64,000 nt of DNA from Paralithodes platypus (GCA_032716605.1 CM064506.1:20804894-20868893), one strand, 5' to 3'; shown: positions 11,611 to 22,386, counted from the first letter of the stretch. The notes: generated by a model from the sequence alone, not told the origin. A program made the numbers and translations.

Positions 11611-11738
11611 GAATATAAACACCCTATGAGGAGGAGCACTTTATTGACAGTTTCGCAGATAGCTTCTTCAGGACCTAAAGAAGCTATCTGCAAAACGCTG
11701 TCAATAAAGTGCTCCTTCTCATAGAGTCTTTATATTCA
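11611..11738. repeat. Long hairpin (about 58-bp arms, 8-nt loop)
   Basis: The left arm (11611-11668) and right arm (11677-11738) are near-perfect reverse complements. They contain 'GAGGAGCACTTTATTGACAG' on the left, its complement 'CTGTCAATAAAGTGCTCCTT' on the right, and the pair 'AGATAGCTTCTT' and 'AAGAAGCTATCT' next to the loop. The arms include the last GAATATAAAC word of the neighbouring minisatellite, so the hairpin and the array overlap. It may be a small foldback transposon or a transcribed hairpin. Confidence 0.85.
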
Positions 11739-11828
11739 TTCTGACACTATTTTATAAAGCTTAGGAAGGATCTGTGGGAATTAAAAGTGTAAAAACTATA
11801 CTGCAATTAACCCTTTACTCTTATACCC

Positions 11829-12042
11829 TTAACCCATTCAGTACCAGGGAGGTCCTTTTTTATCCTATGCTGGCAACTATTAGAAGATTTTATTCAGCTT
11901 AGGAAGGACCTCTAGCCAATAATAAGGCTTCAAACCATCTCAACCAACCCTTTTAACTACCACAGATCCTTCCTAAGCAGCAGAATATCGTTAAAATATA
12001 GCTATAATAATATATAGCACACATCGCTGGTATTCAAAGGGT
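11829..12042. mobile_element. TTAA-type MITE (family M2), copy with eroded right end
   Basis: It begins 'TTAACCCATTCAGTACCAGG' and keeps the family's internal blocks (CAGCTTAGGAAGGACCT, 'GATCCTTCCTAAGC' in inverted arrangement). The right terminus is degraded to GGTATTCAAAGGG. Intact relatives at 16120-16329, 30945-31158 and 55237-55446 have matching termini on both sides. Non-coding. Confidence 0.7.
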
Positions 12043-12049
12043 CCATAAT

Positions 12050-12300
12050 CTAAACAAATAGTCTAATAATAGCCAGAAAACGGTCTAAAGCGCGTCCTAA
12101 TGAAAACAAATCGTCCCAATCTAACAAAATAGTCTAATAATAGCCAGAAAACTAAAAAAAAACGCGTCCTGATCTTAGCAAATCTTTGTAATCTAAAGAA
12201 AATCGTCTAATAACAGCCAGAACAGTGTCGAAATCGCGTCCTAATCTAAACAAAATCGTCTAATAGCCAGAAAAATGTCCAAAACGCGTCCTAATCCTCA
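12050..12300. repeat. Tandem repeat of about 60-65 bp, four units
   Basis: Four imperfect units contain 'TCTAATAATAGCCAGAAAAC', a variable link and 'CGCGTCCTAATC', with A-rich joins. The units diverge by substitutions and small indels. The array abuts the 5' end of the RTE-type LINE at about 12306. Confidence 0.75.
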
Positions 12301-12305
12301 TAAGT

Positions 12306-13220
12306 AGGCCTTACATTACCCCCTGGGGGTAAGTGAATAGAATATGCCCCACGTGCCTTCTGCGTGTCGTAAAAGGCGACTAAAGAGGTTGGATCGGTAG
12401 ACTTGCAACCCCCCACCCGTCAAAAATACCTACTGCAACAATGAACAAACGAACAGCCTCGGATGTGGGCGGACCTAATGTTGACGAACCCCGACCTACC
12501 ATGGACAGTCTTAGAATAGCGACATAGAATGTAAGAGGCTTAAATGATGACACAAAAGAGAGGTTCTGGAAGTGTTGGTGAATGCCAGGCTGCATGTGTG
12601 TGGAATGATAGACCAAATGGATGGGAGAGTGGGAGTGTGGAATGTGAGAGTGAGAGTGTGGAATGGGTGTGTATGCTGGAGTAAGTGAGGGAGCAGCGAA
12701 AGAAGGTGTGAGTTTGTTTGTAAGTAACAAATGGAAGGAGCGTGTAAGAGACTATGGGTCTGTGGGTTTAAGGATTGTGTGGGTGAGAATTAAAGTAGGA
12801 ATACAAACGTGGGTGGTTGTGTGTGTGTGTATGCTCCGACAGAGGTGAATGGGAAAGTGGGTGATAAGAAAGTTGATGGAGTGGTGGGAGGGTGAGGTGT
12901 ACCGTCAGAGGTGAATGGGAATGGCAGTGCACTTGTGGACGTGTGTGTGGGGAGGAGGCTGTGGATAGCCAACACCTTCTTCCGACACAAAATGATACAC
13001 AGGTACACATGGAAAGTGGTGTGGAGGAAGAAGGATGAGACAGTGGTGGAACCAGACCAGATGGCTGGAGTAAAGTAGGAAAGAAGAGCAATTGGACAGA
13101 GGAAGAACAAGCAGAAAAGTGCTGACGAAAGGCACCGATTGATTATATATGTGTGGATAAACGAACGAATGACTAAATCTGTGCTGGATGTTAGGGTGTA
13201 TAGGGGTATTGGAGTGGAGT
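12306..13220 (+). pseudogene. RTE-type LINE, 5' part (5' UTR and endonuclease), dead
   Basis: The segment starts with the characteristic RTE leader 'TGTCGTAAAAGGCGACTAAA' (12367-12386). It then reads in broken frames 'TMDSLRIAT*NVRGLND', the start of an apurinic-type endonuclease, and later 'FVSNKWKERVRDYGSVG', 'VVCVCMLRQR' (VCVYAPTE in the other frame) and 'IANTFFRHKMIHRYTW'. These are ordered endonuclease blocks of RTE elements. There are many stops and frameshifts. The reading continues beyond element F at 15906 ('VDLSDHYVVVAKIRIQ'), so the two flanks were one element before F inserted. Function in life: nicking the target and priming reverse transcription; here inactive. Confidence 0.85.
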
Positions 13221-15905
13221 ATAACTAAATAAGTTGGTCACCAATTATTTTGCAATATTTGAAAACAAATATGGATTTTATATGCTCTAAACATAATATG
13301 AAAATGTGTTTTAAGCCTCGGCAAAACCTAATAAAAATATATGGTACTAAAATGGAATTTTGTCGTAACATGGTTGTCAATACCTTCCTATAGACGGCAC
13401 CGATTCGTACACACGCCATTTTCACCTGTCTCCCGAGGTCTGTCCACCAGCTTTTTAGTCCACTCCACCTGCCCATCTCTGTCGATAGGTTGGGTTGTTT
13501 GGTTAGGTTAATATACTAGGTCTCAGAAACAAGATTCGTAGTTGCGGTAGTATTTACGGTATCTGGACACTTCGAGCGAATTCATATTCGAGCGGAGGTG
13601 CATTTAGGTTAGGTTAGGTTAGGTTAATTAGGTTAGATTGTGCATCCGCTCTATCAGGAATTCGCTCGAAGTGACTGGCATTCGTATTTACAGATACGGC
13701 CGAATACCGGTATGCTACTAAATGGCCGCCGGCCCAACCGCCATGTTGTATCCCACGTAGGCCTACTACGGACACATTGTAGGCGTTAGGTGTAGATTAG
13801 GTTTGTATCCATCAATGTACTAGGTCTATGTTACTGGATATTTATGATTTAAATAAGTGCTACGTTTTCGATAAATCTGGTTATATGGCTTTGTAATTAG
13901 GGATATCATGAGCCGATTTCGGAAAAACTAAATAAGATGGTCACCAATTTTCCCATGGATTTTTTTATTTTTCCCTGTTAGTTTTCATCAATATATAGTG
14001 TTTGGAAATAATTACAACCCTCGGCGAAACCGTTTTCCCCATTATACAACGATCTTAAGACACGCCGCCCGATAGTGGGGAGGGCAATGAAGTACAGGGA
14101 AAATGAGGGGTTAAATGCGTAAAACGGCGATTAAAACGTATTTTATCAAAACTTGGCTCGGGTTTTAAGATATTTCTAAGGCCTAAAACCCAATATTTCG
14201 AAAATCCGAGCCAAGTTTTGGCCAAAGCTGGCTCGGATTTTGAGTTTGTAGACAACAAAATGACAGTAACCTCATTTAGAAATTTGGCTCAGGTTTTCCG
14301 AAATTGCAAACCCCAAAAAGCATAATTTTGGAAAACCCGAGCCAAGTTTTGGCAAAACTTGGCTCGGATTTTGCGAATTTTAAGAGTAAACAAATTACAG
14401 TAACCTAATTTAGAATTTTGGCTCATGTTTCCCTAAATTGCAAACCCCAAAAAGCATAATTTTGGAAAACCCGAGCCAATTTTTGGCAAAACTTGGATCG
14501 TATTTTGAGAATCGAAAAAGATTAACTAAATGTCGGAAATCGGCTCATGATTTCCCTAATTGCAAAGCCATATAACCAGATTTATCGAAAACGTAGCACT
14601 TATTTAAATCATAAATATCCAGTAACATAGACCTAGTACATTGCATACAAGCCTAATCCACACCTAACGCCTACAATGTGTCCGTAGTAGGCTACCTAGT
14701 AGGCCTTCGTGGGATACAACATGGCGGTTGGGCCGGCGCCCATTTAGTAGCCTACCGGTATTCGGCCGTATCTGTAAATACGAATGCGAGTCACTTCGAG
14801 CGAATTCCTGATCGAGCTGATGCACAATCTAACCTAATTAACCTAACCTAACCTAATTAACCTAACCTAACCTAACTTAACTTAACCTAAATGCGCCTCC
14901 GCTCGAATATGAATTCACTCGAAGTGTCCAGATACCGTAAATACTACCGCAACTACGAATCTTGTTTCTGAGACCTAGTATATTAACCTAACCAAACAAC
15001 CCAACCTATCGACAGAGATGGGCAGGTGGAGTGGACTAAAAAGCTGGTGGACAGACCTCGGGAGACAGGTGAAAATGGCGTGTGTACGAATCGGTGCCGT
15101 CTATAGGAAGGTATTGACAACCATGTTACGACAAAATTCCATTTTAGTACCATATATTTTTATTAGGTTTTGCCGAGGCTTAAAACACATTTTCATATTA
15201 TGTTTAGAGCATATAAAATCCATATTTGTTATCATATATTGCAAAATAATTGGTGACCAACTTATTTAGTTATACTCCGATTTCTGACATTTAGTTAGTC
15301 TTTCTCGATTCTCAAAATACGATCCAAGTTTTGCCAAAAATTGGCTCGGGTTTTCCAAAATTATGCTTTTTGGGGTTTGCAATTTAGGGAAACACGAGCC
15401 AAAATTCTAAATTATGTTACTGTAATTTGTTTACTCTTAAAATTCCCAAAATCCGAGCCAAGTTTTGCCAAAACTTGACTCGGGTTTTCCTAAATTCGGG
15501 TTTTATGGCTTTGCAATTTCGGGAAACCTGAGCCAAATTTCTAAATGTGGTTACTGTCATTTTGTTGTCTACAAACTCAAAATCCGAGCCAGCTTTGGCC
15601 AAAACTTGGCTCGGGTTTTCGAAATATTGGGTTTTAGGCCTTAGAAATACCTTAAAACCCGAGCCAAGTTTTGCTAAAATAAGTTTTAATCGCCGTTTTA
15701 CACCTTTAACCCCTCATTTTCCCTGTACTTCATAGCCCTCCCCACTATCGGGCGGCGTGTCTTAAGATCGTTGTATAATGGGGAAAACGGTTTCGCCGAG
15801 GGTTGTAATTATTTCCAAACACTATATATTGATGAAAACTAACAGGGAAACATAAAAAAAATCCATGGGAAAATTGGTGACCATCTTATTTAGTTTTTCC
15901 GTGGA
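13221..15905. mobile_element. Foldback DNA element F carrying an inverted copy of itself
   Basis: The order is A-B-A'-B', where A' is the reverse complement of A and B' that of B. The terminal motif 'CTAAATAAG(T/A)TGGTCACC' occurs four times: plus at 13225 and 13925, minus ending at 15275 and 15897. This is explained by an outer F (13221-13916 plus 15276-15905) split by an inverted F (13917-15275, about 1.36 kb). The outer copy lies in the RTE LINE with a 4-5 bp host repeat (GTGG or GTGGA). Small frames of 83 codons at 13225-13476 (minus) and 15018-15269 (plus) are copies of one another and probably not genes. F contains TTAGG-like words and many CCGAGCCAAG inverted motifs, and no transposase. 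Confidence 0.8.
13917..15275 (-). mobile_element. Inner copy of element F, inserted inverted into the outer copy
   Basis: The inner copy is complete: GGAAAAACTAAATAAGATGG at its left and the complement of 'AGTATAACTAAATAAGTTGG' at its right. The host sequence on both sides repeats CCGATTTC (13907-13914 and 15276-15283), an apparent 8-bp target duplication. At that point the corresponding site in the inner copy itself (near 14540) is uninterrupted, so the empty site is visible. The internal CCGAGCCAAG motifs occur in both orientations. An 8-bp duplication would fit a hAT-like element, but the outer copy shows only 4-5 bp, so the superfamily is open. Confidence 0.75.
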
Positions 15906-16850
15906 TCTGTCTGATCATTATGTAGTAGTAGCTAAAATTAGGATACAAAAGAAGTGGGTGAGGAGAGCTGGAGGGAGGCGAGAGGAAGATTGAATGGCGA
16001 GAAGGGTGGAGAGGTTGCAGGAAGAGGAAATCAAAAAGAGTTCAGGAGAGCAGTAGAAAGAAGACTAGGTAGGTTTGACCTGGAAGGTATGGAGGAAGTG
16101 GAAGAGGTGAGCAAAGCGTTTAACCCCTTTAGTACGGAGTTGTCCTTTTTATTATATTCTGGATATTAGACTATTTGTTCCAGTTTAGGGAGGACTTGTA
16201 TCAATTAACAGACTTCAAACTATCTATATTATCCATTTTAAACACCATGGTTTCCTCCTAAGCTGCATAAAATAGTCTAAATATAGCTGGTAAAAAACAC
16301 AAAAACATCCTCGGTAGGGAAGGGGTTAAGGAAGAGATCTGTGCAGCATGTGAAGAGGTGTGTGGAGTAAGGAGAAGAGGGAGGAGAGTGATTGGGTATA
16401 GCAGTAACAAGAAATAGGGTAGTCAGCATAGAAGTGAAGAAGTCCTTGCTTGACAGTGTGGTAATCCAGACATTGAGTTACGGGAGCGAAGCATGGACGT
16501 TGGTGGAGAGACATTCAGACCAAGAGTGAGAGGGGTGGAAATGAGTTACATGGAGGAATATACAGACGAATGAGTAAGTAAGAGGGAGGGGTGGTGTGGA
16601 GGTAGATGTGCTGGAAAGTGTGAAAAGGAACGCCTGGAGATGGTTCGGCCATATGGAACATGGTAAGCAAGAGAATGGCTAAGAGGGAGAGGTAAACGGA
16701 GAGAGGTGGAAGGATGGAGTGAAGGTGGTGCTGGTTGGGAGGAGGGGCATCGACTGATTGGGGACAGAGGTGCATGGGAGAGTTTCGTTCGTGGCCACCC
16801 CTTCGGAGATCACGGCGTCAGGCAATAGATGGATAGACATCTTGTCCACT
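15906..16850 (+). pseudogene. RTE-type LINE, 3' part (endonuclease end, linker, thumb), RT core deleted
   Basis: Continues the LINE interrupted by F. It reads 'DLSDHYVVVAKIRI', then a linker ('FRRAVERRLGRFDLEG'), then after a MITE 'EEICAACEEVCGVRRRG'. It then jumps to the post-catalytic region 'SLLDSVVIQTLSYGSEAWTL' and 'ESVKRNAWRWFGHM', and ends with 'DRGAWESFVRG' and 'HPFGDHGVRQ', a typical RTE C-terminus. The whole palm with the YADD centre is missing, so an internal deletion removed it. The 3' UTR is very short (about 30 bp), as usual for RTE elements. Stops and shifts are frequent. Confidence 0.85.
16120..16329. mobile_element. TTAA-type MITE (family M2) inside the RTE LINE
   Basis: It has TTAACCCCTTTAGTACGGAG at the left and the complement-type end TCGGTAGGGAAGGGGTTAA at the right, 210 bp including both TTAA. 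Removing the element with one TTAA restores the LINE frame (VSKAF then KEEICAAC), which directly demonstrates TTAA target duplication. TTAA duplication is a hallmark of piggyBac-like transposition, so M2 is probably a piggyBac-mobilised MITE; that step is inference. Confidence 0.85.
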
Positions 16851-16854
16851 AACT

Positions 16855-17040
16855 AACCTCTATAACTTATAAAAGGACTAGAGTAACCGAGCTAACATTT
16901 CTACCATTTGGGAAGAGTCAACCAGGGAGCAGGTGTGGAAATATACAGCCCATTTGCTCTAGCCATTTTTGGGATATAGAGGTTAGGAGTCTGGATTTGT
17001 GACCTACCTATACTGAACAGGGTATAGCAAAATGGACAGA
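16855..17040 (+). mobile_element. Short palindromic repeat with AACCTCTATAACT ends, copy 1
   Basis: The segment matches 33597-33780 in the same orientation, sharing 'CTAACCTCTATAACT', 'GGAAG.GTCA', 'TACAGCCCATTTGCTC' and 'GAGGTTA'. Its outer parts are inverted repeats: AACCTCTATAACT against a right side reading ATAGAGGTTAGG. Small non-coding element, likely a MITE. Confidence 0.65.
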
Positions 17041-17139
17041 GCAGTACGTGTTATGCCTGCAGGAGCTGGTGAGTGACTGACCACTTGCCTCAGAGGCTGA
17101 GTCAGAGCAGCCTCACCCAGGGTTACCAAATAAAGTCCG

Positions 17140-17280
17140 CTAGATAGTAAATGTATGCCGATAAGAGCTAATAACGGCGCAATCTCTACAATATCTCTCT
17201 AAAATGAATATGCCGATAATAGCTAGAATAATGGCACAATCTCTTCAATATTTCTCTAAAATGGACTAAATCTACAGAAT
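17140..17280 (+). repeat. Two-unit tandem repeat
   Basis: 'ATGCCGATAA' plus 'GAGCTA' and a C/T-rich 'CAATCTCT' tail occurs twice with a period near 65 bp. It lies between the short palindromic repeat and the Tc1-like element. No gene. Confidence 0.6.
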
Positions 17281-17308
17281 ATGGCTAGGATTCATGTCGC
17301 TTGACGTA

Positions 17309-18342
17309 CAGTCAGAAACCGCAGTTTCTGAGACACTTGGATAGGGCCCGGACATTGGGAGCGTATTGTTTCTGGACGACAGCCCACTTTAACTATCACA
17401 AGGCCGCACACATACGAACACACGTTTCGAACCAATAGATGCTTAACTCGGTCTGCCATATAACATTATTGTGTTGTTATGCTACGATAAGATTCACACT
17501 ACAGAATCTGATATAAAAATGACAAAAATACCACTGTTTGTTATTCCCTCCTATATCTACATTAAACACAGATAACTATTACAAAAATAAGAATGTAAAG
17601 AACACTACCAAACCACAGTGAATGGACAGGCTTGTCTTGTGTGTGTGTGAGATTCATCAGACGTCATCCATAGTAGTTAATATTAAACACATACCGGTAC
17701 TCACATATAATTCATCCATTTTTATATCATGCTATTAACCTTGTTGCACTTTGTAAACATTGCAATTAATCAGATACTATCGAATGTTCTATACTATGTT
17801 CTATACTATGTTCTATACTATGTTCTATACTATGTTCAGGTAACATCGAAAAGGCATCTATAGCCATTGCTAAGCGCAATATCACGATGCGATGCTTATA
17901 AAGCCTTTACCCTTTAGAGTGTTTTACTAAATCAATACCGAATCTATAAACCTATCAGCGTCCGAAGCTTTACTTTGTGTGGTATTACATAATACCCCCA
18001 TATATCACTACTGATAACTCATTGCCGTTTCACACCTGAATGTCATAACCAGATTATAAAATGTAATATTACATTGCATAGTATGTCACGAAGCAGACAC
18101 TTCTGTTTTCAGTGTTTGTCACCTACTGTAGAGCATTATGTATATTACAACACACATCGGATCACTTACACACACACACACACACACACTCGACTAATCG
18201 TAACTAGCAATTATCGTCATAATTGCCATTGTTACTTTACTAAACAACTGTTTATTACACACCAATACAAGGTAAACATTTACACTGTAATACTGAACAT
18301 CCTCCGCTTCGAAATGAATACAAGTATGCAGAACGTGGTCAC

Positions 18343-18395
<53 letters not shown>

Positions 18396-18846
18396 GAATA
18401 ATAAACATGGAAATGAAGATAGCTCTCTGGGGGGTGGGGGACGAAAGAGCGAACCTAAACTACCAAATTTCGTAACAGCCAATGAAACTTGGAAGGTTGG
18501 ATCCCGAGCCATTCTCGTGGGGCAGCAATTAGGAAGTCTTTATTTTAATTTTAAATTTCTTAAAACCTATGGTAATATTCGTATCCGTATTTACTGTAGA
18601 TACATAGGGGAATGTAATAAAGGTATTTTTGTAATTTATATATCCATAAATATATGAATGCGGATCATAACATAGCAGCAGCATTATAATTTTACAAGGC
18701 AGACTGAGTGAAGCATCTATTTGTTCGAACCGTGTGTTCATAGGTATGCGGCCTTGTGAGAGTTAAAGTGGGATGTCGTCCAGAAACGATGCACTCCACA
18801 TGTCCGAGCCCTATCAAAGTGTCTCAGAAATTGCGGTTTCTGACTG
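17309..18846. mobile_element. Non-autonomous Tc1/mariner-like element with about 100-bp TIRs
   Basis: The left end reads CAGTCAGAAACCGCAGTTTC and the right end, in complement, CAGTCAGAAACCGCAATTTC; the match continues for about 100 bp ('GGACGACA.CCCACTTTAACT', 'CTCACAAGGCCGCA'). Both ends are flanked by TA (17307-17308, 18847-18848), the target duplication of the Tc1/mariner superfamily. The 1.54 kb interior has no transposase frame; it holds a CA run at 18166-18189, an AAT array at 18343-18394 and a four-fold TATGTTC(T)ATAC repeat at 17787-17838. It must have depended on an enzyme supplied elsewhere. Confidence 0.85.
18343..18394. repeat. (AAT)n microsatellite
   Basis: An uninterrupted trinucleotide run. 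It produces the poly-asparagine tract in the overlapping 133-codon frame, which is therefore not a gene. Confidence 0.95.
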
Positions 18847-18959
18847 TACAAATTTGCCTCTAGATCGAAGTAAATACCTGTAGATCTAGCAGGAAAGTAG
18901 CTAAATTGGGAACACTGGCCTCCCCTGCCTGCTTAAGTTATAGTTTATATACAGTATAT

Positions 18960-19475
18960 GCTATAGTTTAAAGGGAGGTTTTTAGTGTGTTCCCTAGACC
19001 TCCATCAAGCTTAAAATTACACCCCCTAGACCCACTTTCATGATAAATTTGTAAATTTTTCGGTAGAAAAATGTACCGGCTAAAGGCCGGTTCCTCTTAA
19101 AATACAGGAAAAAATCGATACTTAAATTACACGAAAGGCCTTAAAATTTACGAACTGGGCGAAAGTTCTTAAAATCGCCAAACAAATGGGGCAAACGTCT
19201 TAAAATCTCAAAAGCACTGAGGTTAAACATGAGGGAGAAAGGTGTATAGCATAATGGACTGACCAGTGTATACGTGTTATAGTTATAGTCTTTACCATAG
19301 ACTACAGTAGATGGATTTTATTTTTTATTTTTTTAGATGTCGATTTTTTTCCTGGCGAGCAAAGGCGAGCCTGTAATTTAAGAGGAACTACATTTTTCTA
19401 CCAAAATTTTTACAAATTTACCTTGAAAGGGGGTCTAGGGGGTGTAATTTTAAGCTTGATGGAGGTCTACTGCCC
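18960..19475. mobile_element. Foldback copy of the CGGTAGAAAAATG MITE family (M1)
   Basis: The left half (18990-19110) contains 'CTAGACCTCCATCAAGCTTA', TTTTTCGGTAGAAAAATGTAC and a GCC-AAAGGCC-type hairpin. The right half (19345-19470) is its reverse complement, with 'GCCTGTAATTTAAGAGGAAC' and 'TTTTTCTACC'. The loop carries the family's '..AAATGGGGC.AA.GTCTTAAAAT' words. Related copies lie at 25590-25770, 27540-27690, 27854-28217, 49440-49760, 54758-55130 and 56290-56460. Non-coding. Confidence 0.7.
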
Positions 19476-19482
19476 TCCGGCA

Positions 19483-19573
19483 GTACTTCTTTGATTTCCC
19501 ATGGAATGACTTCTGCTTCCGTGGAGAGTGCTGAACGCATTACCGAGGTAATCCTCTCGGGCATGGAAGCGTA
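19483..19573 (+). pseudogene. Jockey-like LINE, upstream fragment (left of T copy A)
   Basis: It reads 'FDFPWNDFCFR' then 'ERITEVILSGMEA', the linker between endonuclease and RT in Jockey-like LINEs. The frame stops at the TA where T copy A begins and resumes at 23126 with 'YIPFSFSQSNANKS'. It is cut on its 5' side by the foldback MITE. Together with 23126-24145 it is one LINE copy; this piece alone is too short to classify. Confidence 0.75.
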
Positions 19574-20475
19574 CAGTCTACGACAGAACTTGTTGTCATG
19601 GCCTGAGGCAATGTGTTAGTTCACTTATCTTTTAATAGATGGCCCTTTAATCGCTTCTAATAAAAGGGGGCGGGGTTAGTATAGAGGTTGGAAGGAGGAG
19701 GAGTCAAACGTGTGTGTGTGTGTGTGTGTGTTCTAGAACAGCACTCAGAATAACTTTATTTTAACATAACACACAGGCTATATTATTAGACTAGCCCATG
19801 CCGGATCACAAATAAGTAACACACATCAGGTGTTGCGTTATTTTTGGAATTTAATATACAGACAATCAAGTTTCTATCCTTCGAACTTCCCATTCCCCCC
19901 TCCTCCCCTTCTCTCTGCTGCCTTCCCCTATCTCCCCGCCTTCTCTCTTTTTCTCTCCCCCTTTTCTCTCCTAACCGAATATATAATTTTCCTCATCGTC
20001 GTGTTCAAAGGTGTCCATAAAAAAATCTTTGGTGTTTTAATAATACTGTTCTTTTTACCTCTACTGATTCTCAATTATTAACTCGTATTCTATTATTTAC
20101 CTTATACAATGTGTTATAGAAAATAAATATATACAGTATGCTCCGTTGCAAAACACTCAAAGTTGCCAACCTTGGCGTCCTGGTTAGTGTAAACAATCGT
20201 ATAAATATATAAGTAATTGAAACGGGATGTTACAATCCACGCATCAAGACAAGTTGGATCACATTGTAATCTAGCTTTGACCAAATTATAACCAAATATA
20301 TATATCATAAAGACAAGATAATATCGGCCCAGTTAGAGAAAACACTTTAGATGAGCCGAAACGTGTTTTTTTTTTGTAATAAAAAAAAAAAAAATCATAT
20401 TAGAGTACAAAAAAAATCTTCCATACCACTATTCACAGCACTGTGGTTGACCAATTCATAATCTACCTTAACATG

Positions 20476-20987
20476 TTGTTGTTGTTGTTCCCCAAGCTGC
20501 CTGGCCGAACAGTCCCAAGGCCAAGGCCATAACCGAGCGCCCCCACAGAACCCTCCCTGCCGACCACAATAAAGCCTGAGTGACCGAAGCCACTCCATGG
20601 CGGGGAGCTAATGAGGGTGCGGAAACGCCCGGGAAACCCAAGACCCACCCAGGGCCCTGTGCCCCTCAGCAATTATGAAGAGAAAGTTGAGGGGCAAAGG
20701 AAAAATGTGACGCTTTGGCTTCCAATCTTGGTAGATTGGGAGGTCAATCCACGGAAGAGGCCCCGTCACTTGAGATCTAGAATATATATAAGTAAAGGAA
20801 CAGTCAGAGTAAGCTATGGGTATGGCAGAGATCGCTCAGTTCTCACTCTGATAGACCAGCCCATCACCACATGACTAGAACCCAATCCTCTCAGCATCAG
20901 CTAGGAAAGGCCCTAGAAAGCCGCCTTTGGCGGGGGGGGGGGGGGATAGCTCCCCTATTTCAACCCCTTTCGGGGTTGGGCATCCGC
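20476..20987 (-). mobile_element. SINE-2 copy in T copy A, 13-bp TSD
   Basis: On the minus strand it runs from a GC-rich head beginning GCGGATGCCCAACCC through a body with 'GATCTCAAGTGACGG'-type sequence to a 3' end GGCCAGGCAGCTTGGGGAAC and (AAC)n. CTACCTTAACATG repeats on both sides (20463-20475, 20988-21000), a perfect 13-bp target duplication typical of LINE-mediated insertion. The identical insertion is in T copy B, so it predates amplification of T. Its 3' end matches the Jockey-like LINE at 58870-61430. Frames crossing it are not genes. Confidence 0.9.
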
Positions 20988-22309
20988 CTACCTTAACATG
21001 AAATATTACATATTACCTTAACATGTAATATGACACGCTATGATTATTGCATTATACTTTTCTCAGTGGATTCTTAATTACTAGCTTAATTACTGTGGCT
21101 TCCCATTATCAGTAAACAGTTCGGCGTTACCCATTGTAATGATTTACTATAAAGTAAGTCATCAAATTGAACAATTAACGATAATCCAAGCAATCTTGTT
21201 ATGTTGTTTTAAAGTTGATATACTGTAAATTGTTTAGGCTTTTATATTTTTACTTCGTATTGTTTAAATTATCGTCCAAACATAATTAAAAGTATACTAT
21301 AGCTCTGTGTATGTTACCTTGAATTTAATTTAATATGTATTATTTCACCATCATTATGTTACGGTGAACATTGGAAACACATACACATTATATAATACAT
21401 ATAAAGGGATCTTAAATGTAAACATTTACAATTTTTATTTATGAAATCAATATGATCTCCACCCACAAGCTGCATCAACTACCTCCTGTATTCTCGTTGG
21501 AGCTTATTTACACATTTTCCAACTTATATTAGGGCGGCGACGGATTCCCCTCCCCCCCCCCCCCGCCCCCCGATCCCACTCCTCCCGCCCTTTCCAATCC
21601 ACACCTGAACCACATTCCACTCCATGACATGATGGCCCACAAATTCTCTATTGGGTTCATGTCACACACCCTTGTGGACCAGCTAAACCCCGGATGGGGT
21701 CAGGTCAGGTGAAGGTATTGAAGGATAAGCCTTCACAACGGCACCTCGTAGCTACTTTCTACTTTTCCTATTTTCTGAAGAGTGTAGAGAGGGGAGAAGG
21801 GGTGTTGGAGAGAGACGAAGTTGTTATAGTGGCTTTGTTATGTGTGTTATTAGTCTGTATACGTCGTAAGGCTCAGGATGGCCATGACACGCACTGAAGA
21901 CAGCAGTATCTCCTCAATAATGCTAATACCTTTTCTAGTTTGCCTGGACCAGTGTGTGTGTGTGTGTGTGTGTGTTTTATGTTATCATGTGTGAGTGATT
22001 TGTGCCCATTACGTTGTATGTGATCATGTGTGTGATGTGCGTTTTATGTTATTGGGTGTGAGTGTGTGTGTGTCTGTTTTGTATCCTGTGTTAGTGTTGG
22101 TGTGGGTGGGTTGGTGCTTGAATGTGATGGGCAGAGGAGAGAGGTTGAAGCGCCGTCTCCTCAAACATTACAAATTGTGGAGGTCACAAGTATGTGTATT
22201 ATCCAACTTATTCCTTAAGCCAACACAAATAACGTAAATCCTAAGTGTTATTGTTACACTTAATATATATATAAACAAATATAGACGTGTTCTTCGGGAA
22301 TCGTAGCTT

Positions 22310-22386
22310 AATTAGGAATAAGATATCTAGCGAGGCAGCGAGTAACAGGTGTTGTTCGCTGCCTCGCTAGTTATCCTATTCCTAAT
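22310..22386. repeat. Hairpin conserved in all T copies
   Basis: Arms containing 'CTAGCGAGGCAGCGA' and its complement, extended by ATTAGGAATA against TATTCCTAAT, with a loop of about 13 nt. The same hairpin is present near 35297-35375 (copy C) and 36735-36815 (copy B), with changes in the loop but paired arms, so the structure has persisted. Confidence 0.8.

Noticed and set aside
12768..13110. Overlapping minus-strand frames rich in His/Ser/Pro
   Set aside because: They are complementary shadows of the GT-rich RTE LINE sequence on the plus strand.
18074..18475. 133-codon open frame
   Set aside because: Poly-Asn from an AAT microsatellite and poly-Thr/His from a CA run inside a TIR element.
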